Source of the DNA: Pseudorhodobacter turbinis
GTDB lineage: Bacteria; Pseudomonadota; Alphaproteobacteria; Rhodobacterales; Rhodobacteraceae
Direction of reading: 5' to 3'
NCBI RefSeq assembly: GCF_005234135.1
Contig: NZ_CP039964.1
Span: forward strand, 496,001 to 560,000
Length of the DNA stretch: 64,000 bases
In this document: piece by piece, positions 15,321 through 24,356 of the stretch
Position numbering within the stretch: the stretch's first letter is position 1
Layout of the letters: each line of letters opens with the position of its first letter
Made by a program: the position numbers and the translations under genes
The notes under the pieces: generated by a model
What the model was told of the DNA's origin: nothing
What the model saw: only the letters and a program-made list of their open reading frames with translations
Databases searched by the model: none

Positions 15321-15899
15321 ATGTCAGAGATTACCACGGTCGGGCTCGACCTTGCGAAGAATGTGTTTCAGGTCCATGGGGCTGACGCCTCGGGTCGGGC
15401 GGAGTTGCGTAAAAAGCTGCGGCAGGATCAGGTGCTGGCCTTCTTCAGCCAGTTGCAGCCCTGTGTTGTGGCAATGGAGGCCTGTGGCGGCGCGCATTTC
15501 TGGGGCCGCGAGATCGGCAAGTTGGGCCACGAGGTGCGGCTCATCCCGCCCGCCTACGTCAAGCCCTTCGTCAAGCGCCAGAAAAATGATGCCGCTGACG
15601 CAGAGGCGATCTGCGAAGCAGCACAGCGCCCGACGATGCGCTTCGTGCCCGTGAAGAGCGAAGAGACCCAGGGGGCAGCGATGGTCTTTCGGGTCCGAGA
15701 GCTTCTGATCCGGCAGCGCACGCAGGCCATCAACGCCCTACGCGGCCATCTGACAGAGTTAGGGCAGATCGTCCCGCAAGGAGCGGCGAATGCCGCGAAG
15801 CTGAAGGATTGGCGTCGTGTGGCAACGCGCTATGACAGATGCCCGAAAGTCTTCCTCTCAGCCGTCGCCCTGGCAGCAACGGTTCTGTTCTGGCTATGA
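15321..15899 (+). pseudogene. Chimeric IS1111-IS5 transposase ORF
   Basis: This is one continuous 192-codon frame made of two unrelated transposases. Residues 1-160 are the N-terminal DEDD part of an IS110/IS1111 transposase (TTVGLDLAKNVFQVHG, VVAMEACGGAHFWGRE, RQKNDAADAEAICEAA). From about 15807 the frame reads DWRRVATRYDRCPKVFLSAV and ends FWL, the C-terminus of IS5-family transposases. An IS1111-type element inserted in IS5, followed by an in-frame deletion at a CTGAAGGA-like site, explains it. AAAGGAGG precedes ATG 15321, so the chimera may be translated. It lacks the C-terminal catalytic part of either enzyme. Confidence 0.8.
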
Positions 15900-15918
15900 A
15901 GTTTAACGAGCCTGGAGC

Positions 15919-17229
15919 CTAGCGACCAGCGCGGCGCATCTTCAAGCGGTCATCCATGCGGTATTTCATCATGAAGAAGGGCATGAACCAGGGTTTGCCA
16001 TTGTAGAGGGGGATCGGTGCCGGTGGCTTGAAGTCGAAGGCGGAGGGGGCTTCGTCTTTGCTTCCCAAGAGTTTATGCGCCGCCTTGCGGCCGATCCAGG
16101 GGGCCCAGACCACCCCGGAGCCGCAGAAGCCGGTGGCGTAATGCACGCCTTTCTTCTCGAAGATCCGCGGGATCATGTCGCGGTGCATGGCGACATTGCC
16201 GTACCAGCTGTGGGTGATATCGGTGCTTTCCAGCTCGGGAAAAATCTCCAGCAGGTTGCGGCGCAGATAGGCGACGGGTTTTGACGGATCCTCAAGCGTG
16301 CTGCCATCCCGGCCGCCAAAGAGGATGCGCGTGCCATCGGGGGACAGGCGGAAGTAAAAGCCGAGGGTGCGTGTATCGTTCAACATCATGCGTCGAGGCA
16401 TCAGTCTGGAAATCAGTTCGGGTGCTAATGGCTCGGTGGCGATGATACGGCTGCGAACAGGCACGATGCGACGGCGCAGCCAGGGGGTCGCGCTATCCGT
16501 ATATCCGTTGGTGCAGACTAGTACCTGCCGGGCCTTCACAGTTCCGCGACCGGTCCGCAGAGTAAAGCCTTCGCCCTCCCGGTCAATTGTTTCCACGGCC
16601 GTATCAGAATGCACGACAGCCCCCGCGGTCTGTGCGACGCGCAGCAGTTCGGCGATGAGCTTGGCAGGGTGCAGCCCGCCGATATCCATGCGAACGCTGC
16701 CCCCGCGGAAGAAATCCGTGCCGATATACTTGTGCTGCTCGCTTTGCGGCACTGCGTAGGATTCTACGCCAAGCGTACGTTCCAGATGTTCTGCTTGCCT
16801 GGCCATCCGTTCGTAATCGTTGGTGCCGAGTGCCCCGCCGAACCGCCCGACCAGTTTGAAGTCACAATCGATCCCTTCATTCGACAACATGTCATAAAGA
16901 TGCTGCCGCGCGACTTTCCCTTCGAGGATGATCGCATCAGCGCGGGCTTGGCCAAACTTCTTAACCAAAGTGGCATGATCCAGCCTAATGTTTCCGCTCG
17001 TGATGCCACCGTTGCGCGAAGATGCGCCTTCGCCCGGGTGCTGCCGGTCATAGATTGCTACGGAACGCCCGGCCCTAGCCAGCGTCATCCCTGCGGTCAG
17101 CCCTGCATAACCGGCACCGACGATGGCAACATCCACCTGCCGCTCAAGCGGCATTTCAGGCAGAGGGGCCACAGGCGCAGCTTCCCACCAATAGGGCGTG
17201 CTTTTCAAAGCGATATTTTCAGCGGGCAT
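15919..17229 (-). CDS. DAO-family FAD oxidase (gamma-glutamylputrescine oxidase-like)
   Basis: This is a 436-residue flavoprotein of the D-amino-acid-oxidase fold, closest in layout to PuuB/OrdL. The FAD motif VAIVGAGYAGLTAG lies at 35-47 with acidic D61 at the end of the second strand, then SSRNGGITSGN, and near the C-terminus YATGFCGSGVVWAPWIGRKA. It should oxidise a secondary or primary amine of a small metabolite; the true substrate is not shown. ATG 17229 is used because the longer frame overlaps the regulator gene. It lies 19 bp after the XRE-cupin gene and divergent from a peptide-type ABC transporter, so it likely degrades what that transporter imports. Confidence 0.85.
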   Translation of the reverse strand: MPAENIALKSTPYWWEAAPVAPLPEMPLERQVDVAIVGAGYAGLTAGMTLARAGRSVAIYDRQHPGEGASSRNGGITSGNIRLDHATLVKKFGQARADAIILEGKVARQHLYDMLSNEGIDCDFKLVGRFGGALGTNDYERMARQAEHLERTLGVESYAVPQSEQHKYIGTDFFRGGSVRMDIGGLHPAKLIAELLRVAQTAGAVVHSDTAVETIDREGEGFTLRTGRGTVKARQVLVCTNGYTDSATPWLRRRIVPVRSRIIATEPLAPELISRLMPRRMMLNDTRTLGFYFRLSPDGTRILFGGRDGSTLEDPSKPVAYLRRNLLEIFPELESTDITHSWYGNVAMHRDMIPRIFEKKGVHYATGFCGSGVVWAPWIGRKAAHKLLGSKDEAPSAFDFKPPAPIPLYNGKPWFMPFFMMKYRMDDRLKMRRAGR

Positions 17230-17248
17230 CACTGGCTCCTGCGGGGTG

Positions 17249-17836
17249 TTATAGGTGACGATCAAATTGCACAGCGCCGATAACCCAGAGAATGCGCGCA
17301 GGTGCGTCGCTTTCATTTCTGAAGCCATGGTCGAGCGAGCTATCAAAGACGAAACTATCGCCCTCTTTTAAGGTGGCGCTCTGCCCGTTGACGTGGAGGG
17401 TCAACTCTCCCTCGAGGACAAGGCCACCTTTTTCCGCAGGGTAACTCAGCGCGGTGTTGCCAGAGCTGCCTTCGGGCGCGAGCGTGAGGATCATCATCTG
17501 TAGATGATGATTTCCGCCCGAGGTCAGTAATTCCTTTTGCAGCGGGCCTAGATCGATATGAGGGCGTTTCTCAGCGCGGCGCAGGAATGGGGGGTCTTCG
17601 GTCGAGCTTTCGGCGGTATCGCTGAACATTTCCTGCATAGGCATGTTCAGTGCTCTGCGGAGCGCAGTCAGGACCCGCATTGATGGATTTGCAATATCGC
17701 GCTCAATCTGGCTGATCATCCCAACCGAGACGCCGGATTCCCGCGCCAGCTCTTGCAGAGACAAGCCTTTTTCGTGGCGCTGTCGCCGAAAAGTCGAACC
17801 GATTGGGGTGTCGGGGGCGGGCGTTGGTGTGGTCAT
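17249..17836 (-). CDS. XRE-cupin transcriptional regulator
   Basis: This is a 195-residue regulator. Residues about 15-68 form an XRE helix-turn-helix (FRRQRHEKGLSLQELARESG, VGMISQIERDIANPSMRVL), and residues about 120-190 a cupin sensor domain (YPAEKGGLVLEGELTLHVNG, GDSFVFDSSLDHGFRN). This is the PuuR-like architecture that controls amine and amino acid catabolic operons. It is the first gene of the two-gene unit with the DAO oxidase and is divergent from the ABC transporter. The intergenic region holds repeated TTTCAATAMTGAAA palindromes that are likely its operators. ATG 17836 begins shortly before the HTH. Confidence 0.88.
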   Translation of the reverse strand: MTTPTPAPDTPIGSTFRRQRHEKGLSLQELARESGVSVGMISQIERDIANPSMRVLTALRRALNMPMQEMFSDTAESSTEDPPFLRRAEKRPHIDLGPLQKELLTSGGNHHLQMMILTLAPEGSSGNTALSYPAEKGGLVLEGELTLHVNGQSATLKEGDSFVFDSSLDHGFRNESDAPARILWVIGAVQFDRHL

Positions 17837-17886
17837 GTGCAACCCTGTGCAGAAGTTCGCAAAAAAGGCCAAATGCCGCCTTCTGT

Positions 17887-18004
17887 TTTCAATACTGAAA
17901 GCTCGCAGCAAAAGTTTCAAGGAGATATTTAGATTATCACAAATTTTGGGCGTGACTAAGTAAAAATTTTCACTATATTGATAAATCTAATTTCAATAAT
18001 GAAA
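17887..18004. promoter_or_regulatory. Candidate operators of the XRE-cupin regulator
   Basis: Two near-identical palindromes, TTTCAATACTGAAA (17887-17900) and TTTCAATAATGAAA (17991-18004), flank the divergent promoter region. A weaker relative (TTTCACTATATTGA) lies near 17968. The first is close to the regulator start and the second just before the transporter ribosome site, so the regulator probably controls both directions. Confidence 0.55.
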
Positions 18005-18027
18005 AATCTTTCGGGAGGGCAGGCCGC

Positions 18028-19689
18028 GTGACCGCACAAGTCGAACGCTTAGAAAAAACGGCTGACCTGGTGCTTTCGGTCCGCAATCTCACTGTTGATC
18101 TGCCTAAGGGGATGGAGCGCGGACATGCTGTGCGGGACATATCCTTTGACTTGCCCCAGGGAAAAATCCTTTGCGTGATCGGCGAATCGGGCTCGGGGAA
18201 ATCGGTCACGGCGAATGCGGTGATGGGGCTGTTGCCGCCCTTGATGCGGGTGTCCTCCGGGGAGATACTATTTCAGGGGAGGGACCTTCTGGCGCTCGAT
18301 GAGTCGTCGTTGCGTGAGTTGCGAGGCCGGGTTGTCTCCATGATATTTCAGGACCCCCTGTCGGCGCTGAATCCACTCATGACCGTGGGTGATCAAGTGA
18401 TCGAGGTAATGGCCGCGCATAATGAGGGGGCGCCTCAATCGCGAAAGGCACGTGCGGTGGAGCTGTTGACCGAGGTTGGCCTGCCGGACCCCGCGCTGAT
18501 GTTACATCAATACCCGTTTCGGCTTTCCGGTGGTCAACGCCAGCGTGTGATGATCGCCATGGCGTTGGCGCTCGAGCCCGACCTCCTAATAGCTGATGAA
18601 CCAACAACCGCCCTGGATGTCACCACGCAAGCCCAGATCCTCGAACTGATCCAGCAAATCCAGCGCAAGAAAGGCATGAGCGTCCTGTTCATTACGCATG
18701 ATTTTGGCGTTGTGGCTGAGATCGCTGACCAGGTGATCGTGATGGAAAAGGGGTTGATGGTCGAGCAAGGCGATGCCGACTCCGTTTTGAGTGCGCCGCA
18801 ACACCCCTACACCAAGCGCCTGATTGCTGCTGTTCCTAGGTTGAACAAGAACAATCGCGCTGCCGGATTGGATCTGTGTGGTTACGACGAAGCCCCAGTG
18901 CTGGCTGTCGAAAATCTCAATAAGATCTACCGCAGCGGCGGCGGCTGGTTTAGACGGGCGCGGGAAGTCAACGCCGTTCAGGATGCAAGTTTTAATTTGT
19001 GGCGGGGCAGGACGCTGGGAGTCGTCGGGGAAAGCGGGTCTGGCAAAACTTCCCTTGGGCGCCTCCTGATCAAGCTGCTCGACAGTGACAGTGGCCGGAT
19101 TCTTTACCGCGGTCAGGATGTTGCCCGAATGAAGGAGAAAGATTTTCGTCCACTGCGCCCTAAGATCCAGATGATTTTTCAAGACCCCTTCGCGTCGCTC
19201 AACCCTCGCTCCACAATTGGTCATATTTTGACGGTCGGCCCGATCGCGCAGGGTATGAAGTCTGCCGCCGCAAAATCCAAAGCGCTAGGGATCTTAGAAA
19301 AAGTCGGGCTAGACGCTGGGGTTCTTGGTCGTTATCCGCACGAATTTTCGGGCGGACAGCGGCAGCGTGTTGGGATTGCGCGAGCCTTGATGTTCGACCC
19401 TGACGTGCTTGTGGCGGACGAAGCGGTTTCTGCACTTGATGTTTCAATTCAGGCGCAGACCCTCAAGCTCCTTGACGATATCCAGCGTGAGACTCAGGTT
19501 GCGATGTTCTTTATTACCCATGACCTGCGCGTCGCCAGTCAGATCTGTGACGAAATTCTCGTGATGCAGAAGGGCCGGATCGTGGAATCCGGGCCGCCCT
19601 CACAGATTTTTCACGCCCCGCAAAACGCCTACACGCGCGAACTGGTCGCGGCCATTCCGGGCAGAGACCACGTTCTGCAAACGGCCTGA
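18028..19689 (+). CDS. Dpp/Opp-type ABC transporter, fused double ATPase
   Basis: This 553-residue protein contains two ABC ATPase domains in tandem, equivalent to DppD plus DppF. The first has Walker A GESGSGKS at 52-59, signature LSGGQRQRV and Walker [13 protein letters not shown]. The second has Walker A GESGSGKT near 337, signature [15 protein letters not shown] and [12 protein letters not shown] (E-A instead of E-P). Each carries the oligopeptide-transporter C-terminal extension ([16 protein letters not shown]). GTG 18028 is used because GGGAGGG precedes it. It heads the operon of ATPase, binding protein and two permeases and powers import of a peptide-like or amine substrate. Confidence 0.92.
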   Translation: MTAQVERLEKTADLVLSVRNLTVDLPKGMERGHAVRDISFDLPQGKILCVIGESGSGKSVTANAVMGLLPPLMRVSSGEILFQGRDLLALDESSLRELRGRVVSMIFQDPLSALNPLMTVGDQVIEVMAAHNEGAPQSRKARAVELLTEVGLPDPALMLHQYPFRLSGGQRQRVMIAMALALEPDLLIADEPTTALDVTTQAQILELIQQIQRKKGMSVLFITHDFGVVAEIADQVIVMEKGLMVEQGDADSVLSAPQHPYTKRLIAAVPRLNKNNRAAGLDLCGYDEAPVLAVENLNKIYRSGGGWFRRAREVNAVQDASFNLWRGRTLGVVGESGSGKTSLGRLLIKLLDSDSGRILYRGQDVARMKEKDFRPLRPKIQMIFQDPFASLNPRSTIGHILTVGPIAQGMKSAAAKSKALGILEKVGLDAGVLGRYPHEFSGGQRQRVGIARALMFDPDVLVADEAVSALDVSIQAQTLKLLDDIQRETQVAMFFITHDLRVASQICDEILVMQKGRIVESGPPSQIFHAPQNAYTRELVAAIPGRDHVLQTA

Positions 19690-19717
19690 AACCCATATCC
19701 TAGGGAGGATTAAGACT

Positions 19718-21370
19718 ATGACACTTGCCAAGATGAACCGCCGCGAGGCCCTGACGATGATCGGGCTGACAGGTGCTGCAGGCGCGCTTGCGCCGAACCT
19801 GCTGGTCAGCGCCGCCTATGCCGGACGCCCCGAAGCCCCGACCGGTCAGATCGTTGTCGGGACCAGCCAGGAACCCACCGTTTTCAATCCGCTGATGCCG
19901 CGGATCGAAGTCGACGATGGGGTTCAGCTTTCCCTCTTTGACGGCTTGGTCCGGATCAGCCCCGAGGGCGAATTCATTCCCGCCCTGGCGGCAGAGGTGC
20001 CGACGATCGAAAATGGTGGCCTCTCCGAGGACGGGCTCAACTGGCATTTCAAGCTGCGCGATGATGTGACTTGGCACGATGGCACGCCCTTCACCGCGGA
20101 GGATGTCAAATTCACCCTCGAGCTGGTGATGGACCCCAATTTCCGCAGCTGGCGGACCACCGGCCATGAGCTGGTGCGCGAGATCGAAGTCATTTCCCCG
20201 ACCGAGATCAAATGGCGGATGGAGGAGGCCTTCGCCCCCTATATGTCGATCCTGGTTGAGACCATGATGGTGCCCAAACATATCCTCGGCCCGCTGGAAG
20301 ACCGCAACGAAGCGCCCTTCAATCAGGCCCCGATCGGTACCGGTGCCTTCAAATGGGGCAGCCGCAAGGCCGGGGATCACCTGGAACTGGTCGCCAACCC
20401 CGATTATTTCGGCGAAGGGCCCTATAGCGAGCGGCTGATCTTCAAGTATATCCCCGATATGACGGTGCTCTACACGCAGTTCAAGAGCGGCGACATCGAT
20501 ATTATCAGCAACCAGTACATCACACCCGACAACTACGCCGAAGCCAAGGAACTGCCCGGCAAGGAGGTGAGCGTGGTCCCGTCCTCGACGGTGGAGACGG
20601 TGTTTTTCAACACCGAAAAGCCGCAGTTCCAGGACAAGGCGGTACGTCAGGCGATCTATGCCGCGCTGGACAAGCAGACCATCATTGACGCTATTTACTA
20701 CGGCTTGCCTACGCCGGCCGAAAGCTATTTGCCCCAACAGTCCTTTTTCTACAACCCTGACCTGCCCAAGCATGAATACAGCGTCGAGACAGCCAACAAG
20801 TTGCTAGATGATGCTGGCTGGGCACGCGGCTCAGACGGTATCCGTGAAAAGGACGGCGTGCGTCTTTCCTTCAGCAACTCCACCACATCCGGCAACCACT
20901 TGCGTGAACAAGCGCAGCAATTCATTCAGCAAACGCTGGGCGAGGCCGGAATCGAAATGACGATCGAGAATAAGCCGCCTGCGGTCATGTGGGGCGAATA
21001 TTGGACCCAGTCCCAATTTGATTCCGTCATCGTCGGCATTGTCTTTACCACCGGTGCCGATGCGGATGTCACCGTGCGCTTTGCGTCTGACGCTATTCCC
21101 GCCAAGGGAGGCCGAGGGTCGAACACCGGCCAGTACCAGAACGCCGAGGTTGACACTTTGCTGGAAGAAGCGGGGCGTATCTTTGATCAGAAGAAACGCA
21201 AGGAAATCTATGCCCGCGTGCAGGAGGTCATCCGCGACGACCTACCGCTGCTGCCGTTGTTCCAATATGCGACTGTGCGCGGCCATAAAGAAGGTCTCAA
21301 GGGGATTGAGCCGAACATCAACACCCGGATCGATACCTGGAACACCGCCCAATATTACTGGGACAATTGA
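19718..21370 (+). CDS. ABC transporter substrate-binding protein (SBP_bac_5)
   Basis: This is a 550-residue periplasmic binding protein of the DppA/OppA family. It begins with a Tat-like signal (MNRREALTMIGLTGAAGALA) and the mature chain includes the family motifs NPLMPRIEVDDGVQLSLFDG, LRDDVTWHDGTPFTAEDVKF and AVRQAIYAALDKQTIIDAIY. The C-terminal lobe ends RIDTWNTAQYYWDN. A GGGAGG ribosome site lies nine bases before ATG 19718. It follows the ATPase gene by 28 bp. The ligand cannot be read from sequence; the amine-oxidase neighbours suggest an amino compound, which is inference. Confidence 0.92.
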   Translation: MTLAKMNRREALTMIGLTGAAGALAPNLLVSAAYAGRPEAPTGQIVVGTSQEPTVFNPLMPRIEVDDGVQLSLFDGLVRISPEGEFIPALAAEVPTIENGGLSEDGLNWHFKLRDDVTWHDGTPFTAEDVKFTLELVMDPNFRSWRTTGHELVREIEVISPTEIKWRMEEAFAPYMSILVETMMVPKHILGPLEDRNEAPFNQAPIGTGAFKWGSRKAGDHLELVANPDYFGEGPYSERLIFKYIPDMTVLYTQFKSGDIDIISNQYITPDNYAEAKELPGKEVSVVPSSTVETVFFNTEKPQFQDKAVRQAIYAALDKQTIIDAIYYGLPTPAESYLPQQSFFYNPDLPKHEYSVETANKLLDDAGWARGSDGIREKDGVRLSFSNSTTSGNHLREQAQQFIQQTLGEAGIEMTIENKPPAVMWGEYWTQSQFDSVIVGIVFTTGADADVTVRFASDAIPAKGGRGSNTGQYQNAEVDTLLEEAGRIFDQKKRKEIYARVQEVIRDDLPLLPLFQYATVRGHKEGLKGIEPNINTRIDTWNTAQYYWDN

Positions 21371-21376
21371 CCATCT

Positions 21377-21404
21377 GATGGGGCGCGCCTCGGAGCGCCC
21401 CATC
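21377..21404 (+). repeat. Intercistronic stem-loop after the binding-protein gene
   Basis: The stem GATGGGGCGC / GCGCCCCATC encloses GCCTCGGA, directly after the binding-protein stop. It has no U-tract, and the operon continues after it. Such hairpins often protect the 3' end of the binding-protein message so that it is made in excess. Confidence 0.65.
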
Positions 21405-21435
21405 CTCCGAACCCCGCGAAAAGGTTGACCCGAAC

Positions 21436-22386
21436 ATGGCTGGATATCTGATAAGACGTCTGTGGCAGAGCATCATCTTGCTGATCATCGTGTCGATGAT
21501 CGGCTTTGGCGTGTTGCATCTGACCCCCGGAGGCCCGCTCTCGCAATATGCGCTGACACCGGGCATGACTCAGGAAACCATGGACAGGATCGCCGAGCAG
21601 ATGGGCCTGAACCGGCCCATTCCCATTCAATATCTCGAGTGGGCCTGGCGGCTGCTTCAGGGCGATTGGGGCACGTCCTACCGCGACCAGCAGCCGGTTT
21701 TGACCGTTATCGGGCGGCATCTCTTCGCCACGCTGCTGCTGATGCTCAGCTCCACCGTGATCTCGATCGCAATCGGCACATGGATCGGCATTCGCGGAGC
21801 CACGAAACGTTATTCCGCCTTTGACTATACCGCCACCGTCGGCGCCATGATCATGCTGTCGATCCCGACTTTCTGGTTTGGCCTAGTCGGCATCTATGTG
21901 TTCTCGCTCAAACTCGGGTGGCTGCCGGCCGGCAATATGTACACCATCGGCGATGGCTCCTTCCTGAACTATCTCCATCACCTCATCCTGCCCAGCATCG
22001 TGCTGGCGCTGGTCAATATCGCGATCTGGAGCCGCTACATGCGCACCGCGACGCTGGATGTGATCAATCAGGATTTCGTCAAGACCGCCAGGGCCAAGGG
22101 CGTCAGCGAACGGCGCGTACTCATGAAACATGTGGTGGGCAATGCGCTGTTGCCGATGATCACGCTGGCGGGGATGCAATTGCCCAACCTGCTGAGCGGT
22201 GCATTGGTCACCGAAACCGTCTTCACCTGGCCCGGCATGGGGCGGCTGTTTCTCGACAGCCTTGGCTACAATGACTACCCGGTGGTCATGGGCCTGCTGA
22301 TGTTCTCGGCCATCTTGGTGCTGCTGGGCAACCTGATTGCCGATCTCGTCGCCGCCACCATCGACCCCCGCATCCGCCTCGCCTGA
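21436..22386 (+). CDS. ABC transporter permease, DppB type
   Basis: This is a 316-residue inner-membrane permease. It opens with the DppB-type helix YLIRRLWQSIILLIIVSMIG and LHLTPGGPL. It contains the EAA loop pattern FVKTARAKGVSERRVLMKHV, which contacts the ATPase, and ends IADLVAATIDPRIRLA, as in OppB/DppB. About six helices are visible. It pairs with the permease encoded 30 bp downstream. The gene starts 65 bp after the binding-protein stop, past the intercistronic hairpin. Confidence 0.92.
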   Translation: MAGYLIRRLWQSIILLIIVSMIGFGVLHLTPGGPLSQYALTPGMTQETMDRIAEQMGLNRPIPIQYLEWAWRLLQGDWGTSYRDQQPVLTVIGRHLFATLLLMLSSTVISIAIGTWIGIRGATKRYSAFDYTATVGAMIMLSIPTFWFGLVGIYVFSLKLGWLPAGNMYTIGDGSFLNYLHHLILPSIVLALVNIAIWSRYMRTATLDVINQDFVKTARAKGVSERRVLMKHVVGNALLPMITLAGMQLPNLLSGALVTETVFTWPGMGRLFLDSLGYNDYPVVMGLLMFSAILVLLGNLIADLVAATIDPRIRLA

Positions 22387-22416
22387 GGCCGCGACCATCT
22401 GCGAAGGAATACCCAT

Positions 22417-23295
22417 ATGACCGCAGTCGAAATTCAAACCACTCCGCATCGCTGGTGGCGCAGCCTGGGGGTGCAACGCTTCGCCAGCCACCGCCTGGCC
22501 ATGGTCGGGATGGCGATGCTGTTCCTCCTGGCGCTGGCCTGTGTGGTAGGGCCCTATTTGCTGCCCTATGATGAATTGCACATCGATTTGCGCGCGCGAT
22601 TTGCGCCGCCGCTGAGCGGGGATCATTATCTCGGTACCGATCCGCTTGGCCGTGACCTGGCCGCAAGGCTGCTGATGGCCGGGCGGATCTCGTTGATGGT
22701 CGGCTTTTTCGCTATGGTGCTGTCGACGGCGATCGGCACCGTGATCGGTGTGGTGGCCGGCTATTACGGCGGCAGGGTCAATGCCTTCCTCATGCGCTTT
22801 GTCGATGCCTTCCTGGCTTTTCCCTCGATCTTCCTGCTGCTGGCCCTTGCGGCATTCATCAATCCCAGCCCAGTGATGATCACGATCATCATCGCCGTCA
22901 CCAGCTGGATGGAGATCGCCCGCATCGTCGAGGCCGAGGTGAAATCCCTGCGCGAGCGCGATTTCGTCATGGCGGGGCGGATGCTGGGCCTGCGCAACAC
23001 TCATATCATGTTCCGCGAGATTCTGCCCAACATGGTCGGGCCGATCATCGTCGCTGCCAGTCTGACCGTCGCCCGCGCGATCCTCTTGGAAGCCTATATC
23101 AGCTTTCTGGGCTATGGCATCCAGCCGCCCTTGCCAAGCTGGGGCAACATGCTGAACGGCGCGCAGCAATATCTCGCCTCTGCGCCCTGGCTGGCGATCA
23201 TTCCCGGCATCACGATTACCATCGCGGTGACCAGTTTCAACTTCATCGGCGACGGGCTGCGTGACGCCCTGGACGTGCGCAACGATCCCGCCTGA
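22417..23295 (+). CDS. ABC transporter permease, DppC type
   Basis: This is a 292-residue permease with the DppC-type N-terminal extension (RSLGVQRFASHRLAMVGMAM), the periplasmic motif YLGTDPLGRDLAARLL and the EAA loop LRERDFVMAGRMLGLRNTHI. The end reads FNFIGDGLRDALDVRNDPA, typical of DppC/OppC. AAGGA precedes ATG 22417. It completes a full peptide-type importer with the upstream genes. The 2-hydroxyacid dehydrogenase gene follows 17 bp later with its own ribosome site. Confidence 0.92.
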   Translation: MTAVEIQTTPHRWWRSLGVQRFASHRLAMVGMAMLFLLALACVVGPYLLPYDELHIDLRARFAPPLSGDHYLGTDPLGRDLAARLLMAGRISLMVGFFAMVLSTAIGTVIGVVAGYYGGRVNAFLMRFVDAFLAFPSIFLLLALAAFINPSPVMITIIIAVTSWMEIARIVEAEVKSLRERDFVMAGRMLGLRNTHIMFREILPNMVGPIIVAASLTVARAILLEAYISFLGYGIQPPLPSWGNMLNGAQQYLASAPWLAIIPGITITIAVTSFNFIGDGLRDALDVRNDPA

Positions 23296-23312
23296 CCCCA
23301 CCGGAGGCTGCT

Positions 23313-24242
23313 TTGACCTTTCTTGCCAATATGGACCGCCCGCGTGCTGAAATGCTGCGCGACAAATTCGCTAAGCTTATGCCCGAGACCACCGTCGTTC
23401 TTGCGGATGAACCTTTTGCCAAATCCAATGTGCGCTACATGCTGACCTGGCAGGTGCCCGAGGACATCAAGACCGCCTATCCCAATCTCGAGGTGATCTT
23501 CTCGCTCGGAGCCGGGGCGGATCAATTCGTCATGTCTGATGTGCCGGAGGGCGTTCCGATCGTGCGGCTGATCGACGACGGTTTGACCGCGATGATGCAG
23601 GAATATGTGACAATGGCCGTGCTCGCCCTGCACCGCGACCTGCCGGGCTATATCGACAATCAACGCCGGCAGGTCTGGGAGCGTGTGACGGTGCCGCCGC
23701 CAACCCGTGATCGCCGCGTCGGCGTGATGGGGCTCGGCGAGCTGGGGCAGGGGGCCTTACGGGCGCTTGCGCCATTCGGCTTTCCGCTTTCCGGCTGGGC
23801 GCGCAGCCCGCGCAAGATTGACGGCGTGACAACCTATCATGGGGCCGCGGGTCTGGCACCCTTTCTGGCGCAGACCGATATCCTGATCTGCCTGCTGCCC
23901 CTGACCGGCGAGACCCGCAACATTCTCAACCGCGATCTTTTCGACAGCCTGCCGGAGGGGGCCGCATTGGTGCATGTGGGCCGCGGCCAGCAGCTCGATC
24001 ATGACGCGCTTCTCGCGGCCTTGGACGCGGGCAGGCTGCGAGCGGCGGTGATCGATGTCACCGCCCCAGAACCCTTACCCGCCGGCCACGCCTTCTGGAG
24101 CGACCCGCGCATCCTGCTGACCCCGCATATCGCCTGTATCACCCGTCTGGAAACCAGCCTGCGCGGCATCTGCGACAACCTGCGTCGGCATCAGGCCGGT
24201 AAATCCCTGCGCGGCGTCGTGGACCCGGAACTTGGCTATTAG
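23313..24242 (+). CDS. D-2-hydroxyacid dehydrogenase (GhrA-like)
   Basis: This is a 309-residue NAD(P)-dependent dehydrogenase of the glyoxylate/hydroxypyruvate reductase A group. The nucleotide motif RVGVMGLGELGQGALRALAP lies near residue 130. The catalytic triad is R of HVGRGQQLD, E of VTAPEPLP and H of LLTPHIACITR. It starts at TTG 23313, supported by GGAGG six bases upstream and the lack of another start. The enzyme would reduce a 2-keto acid or glyoxylate. Its place at the end of the transporter operon suggests it handles the keto acid left after oxidative deamination of the imported compound (inference). Confidence 0.88.
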   Translation: MTFLANMDRPRAEMLRDKFAKLMPETTVVLADEPFAKSNVRYMLTWQVPEDIKTAYPNLEVIFSLGAGADQFVMSDVPEGVPIVRLIDDGLTAMMQEYVTMAVLALHRDLPGYIDNQRRQVWERVTVPPPTRDRRVGVMGLGELGQGALRALAPFGFPLSGWARSPRKIDGVTTYHGAAGLAPFLAQTDILICLLPLTGETRNILNRDLFDSLPEGAALVHVGRGQQLDHDALLAALDAGRLRAAVIDVTAPEPLPAGHAFWSDPRILLTPHIACITRLETSLRGICDNLRRHQAGKSLRGVVDPELGY

Positions 24243-24356
24243 GCCGGGCAGGCAGGACGCCATCAGAATGCCAGGGAGCCCAGTTTTACGGCGCCGGACC
24301 AGGGTCGCGGTGCCCGGATGTCACAGGCCCGGCGCAGCGCGGAAGGAGAACGCGGC

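Noticed and set aside
19700..20773. Minus-strand ORF of 357 codons
   Set aside because: It is the antisense shadow of the binding-protein gene, created by GC-rich codon bias.
21883..23301. Minus-strand ORF of 472 codons
   Set aside because: It is antisense to the two permease genes, and its composition (rich in H, Q, D and G) is typical of a shadow frame.
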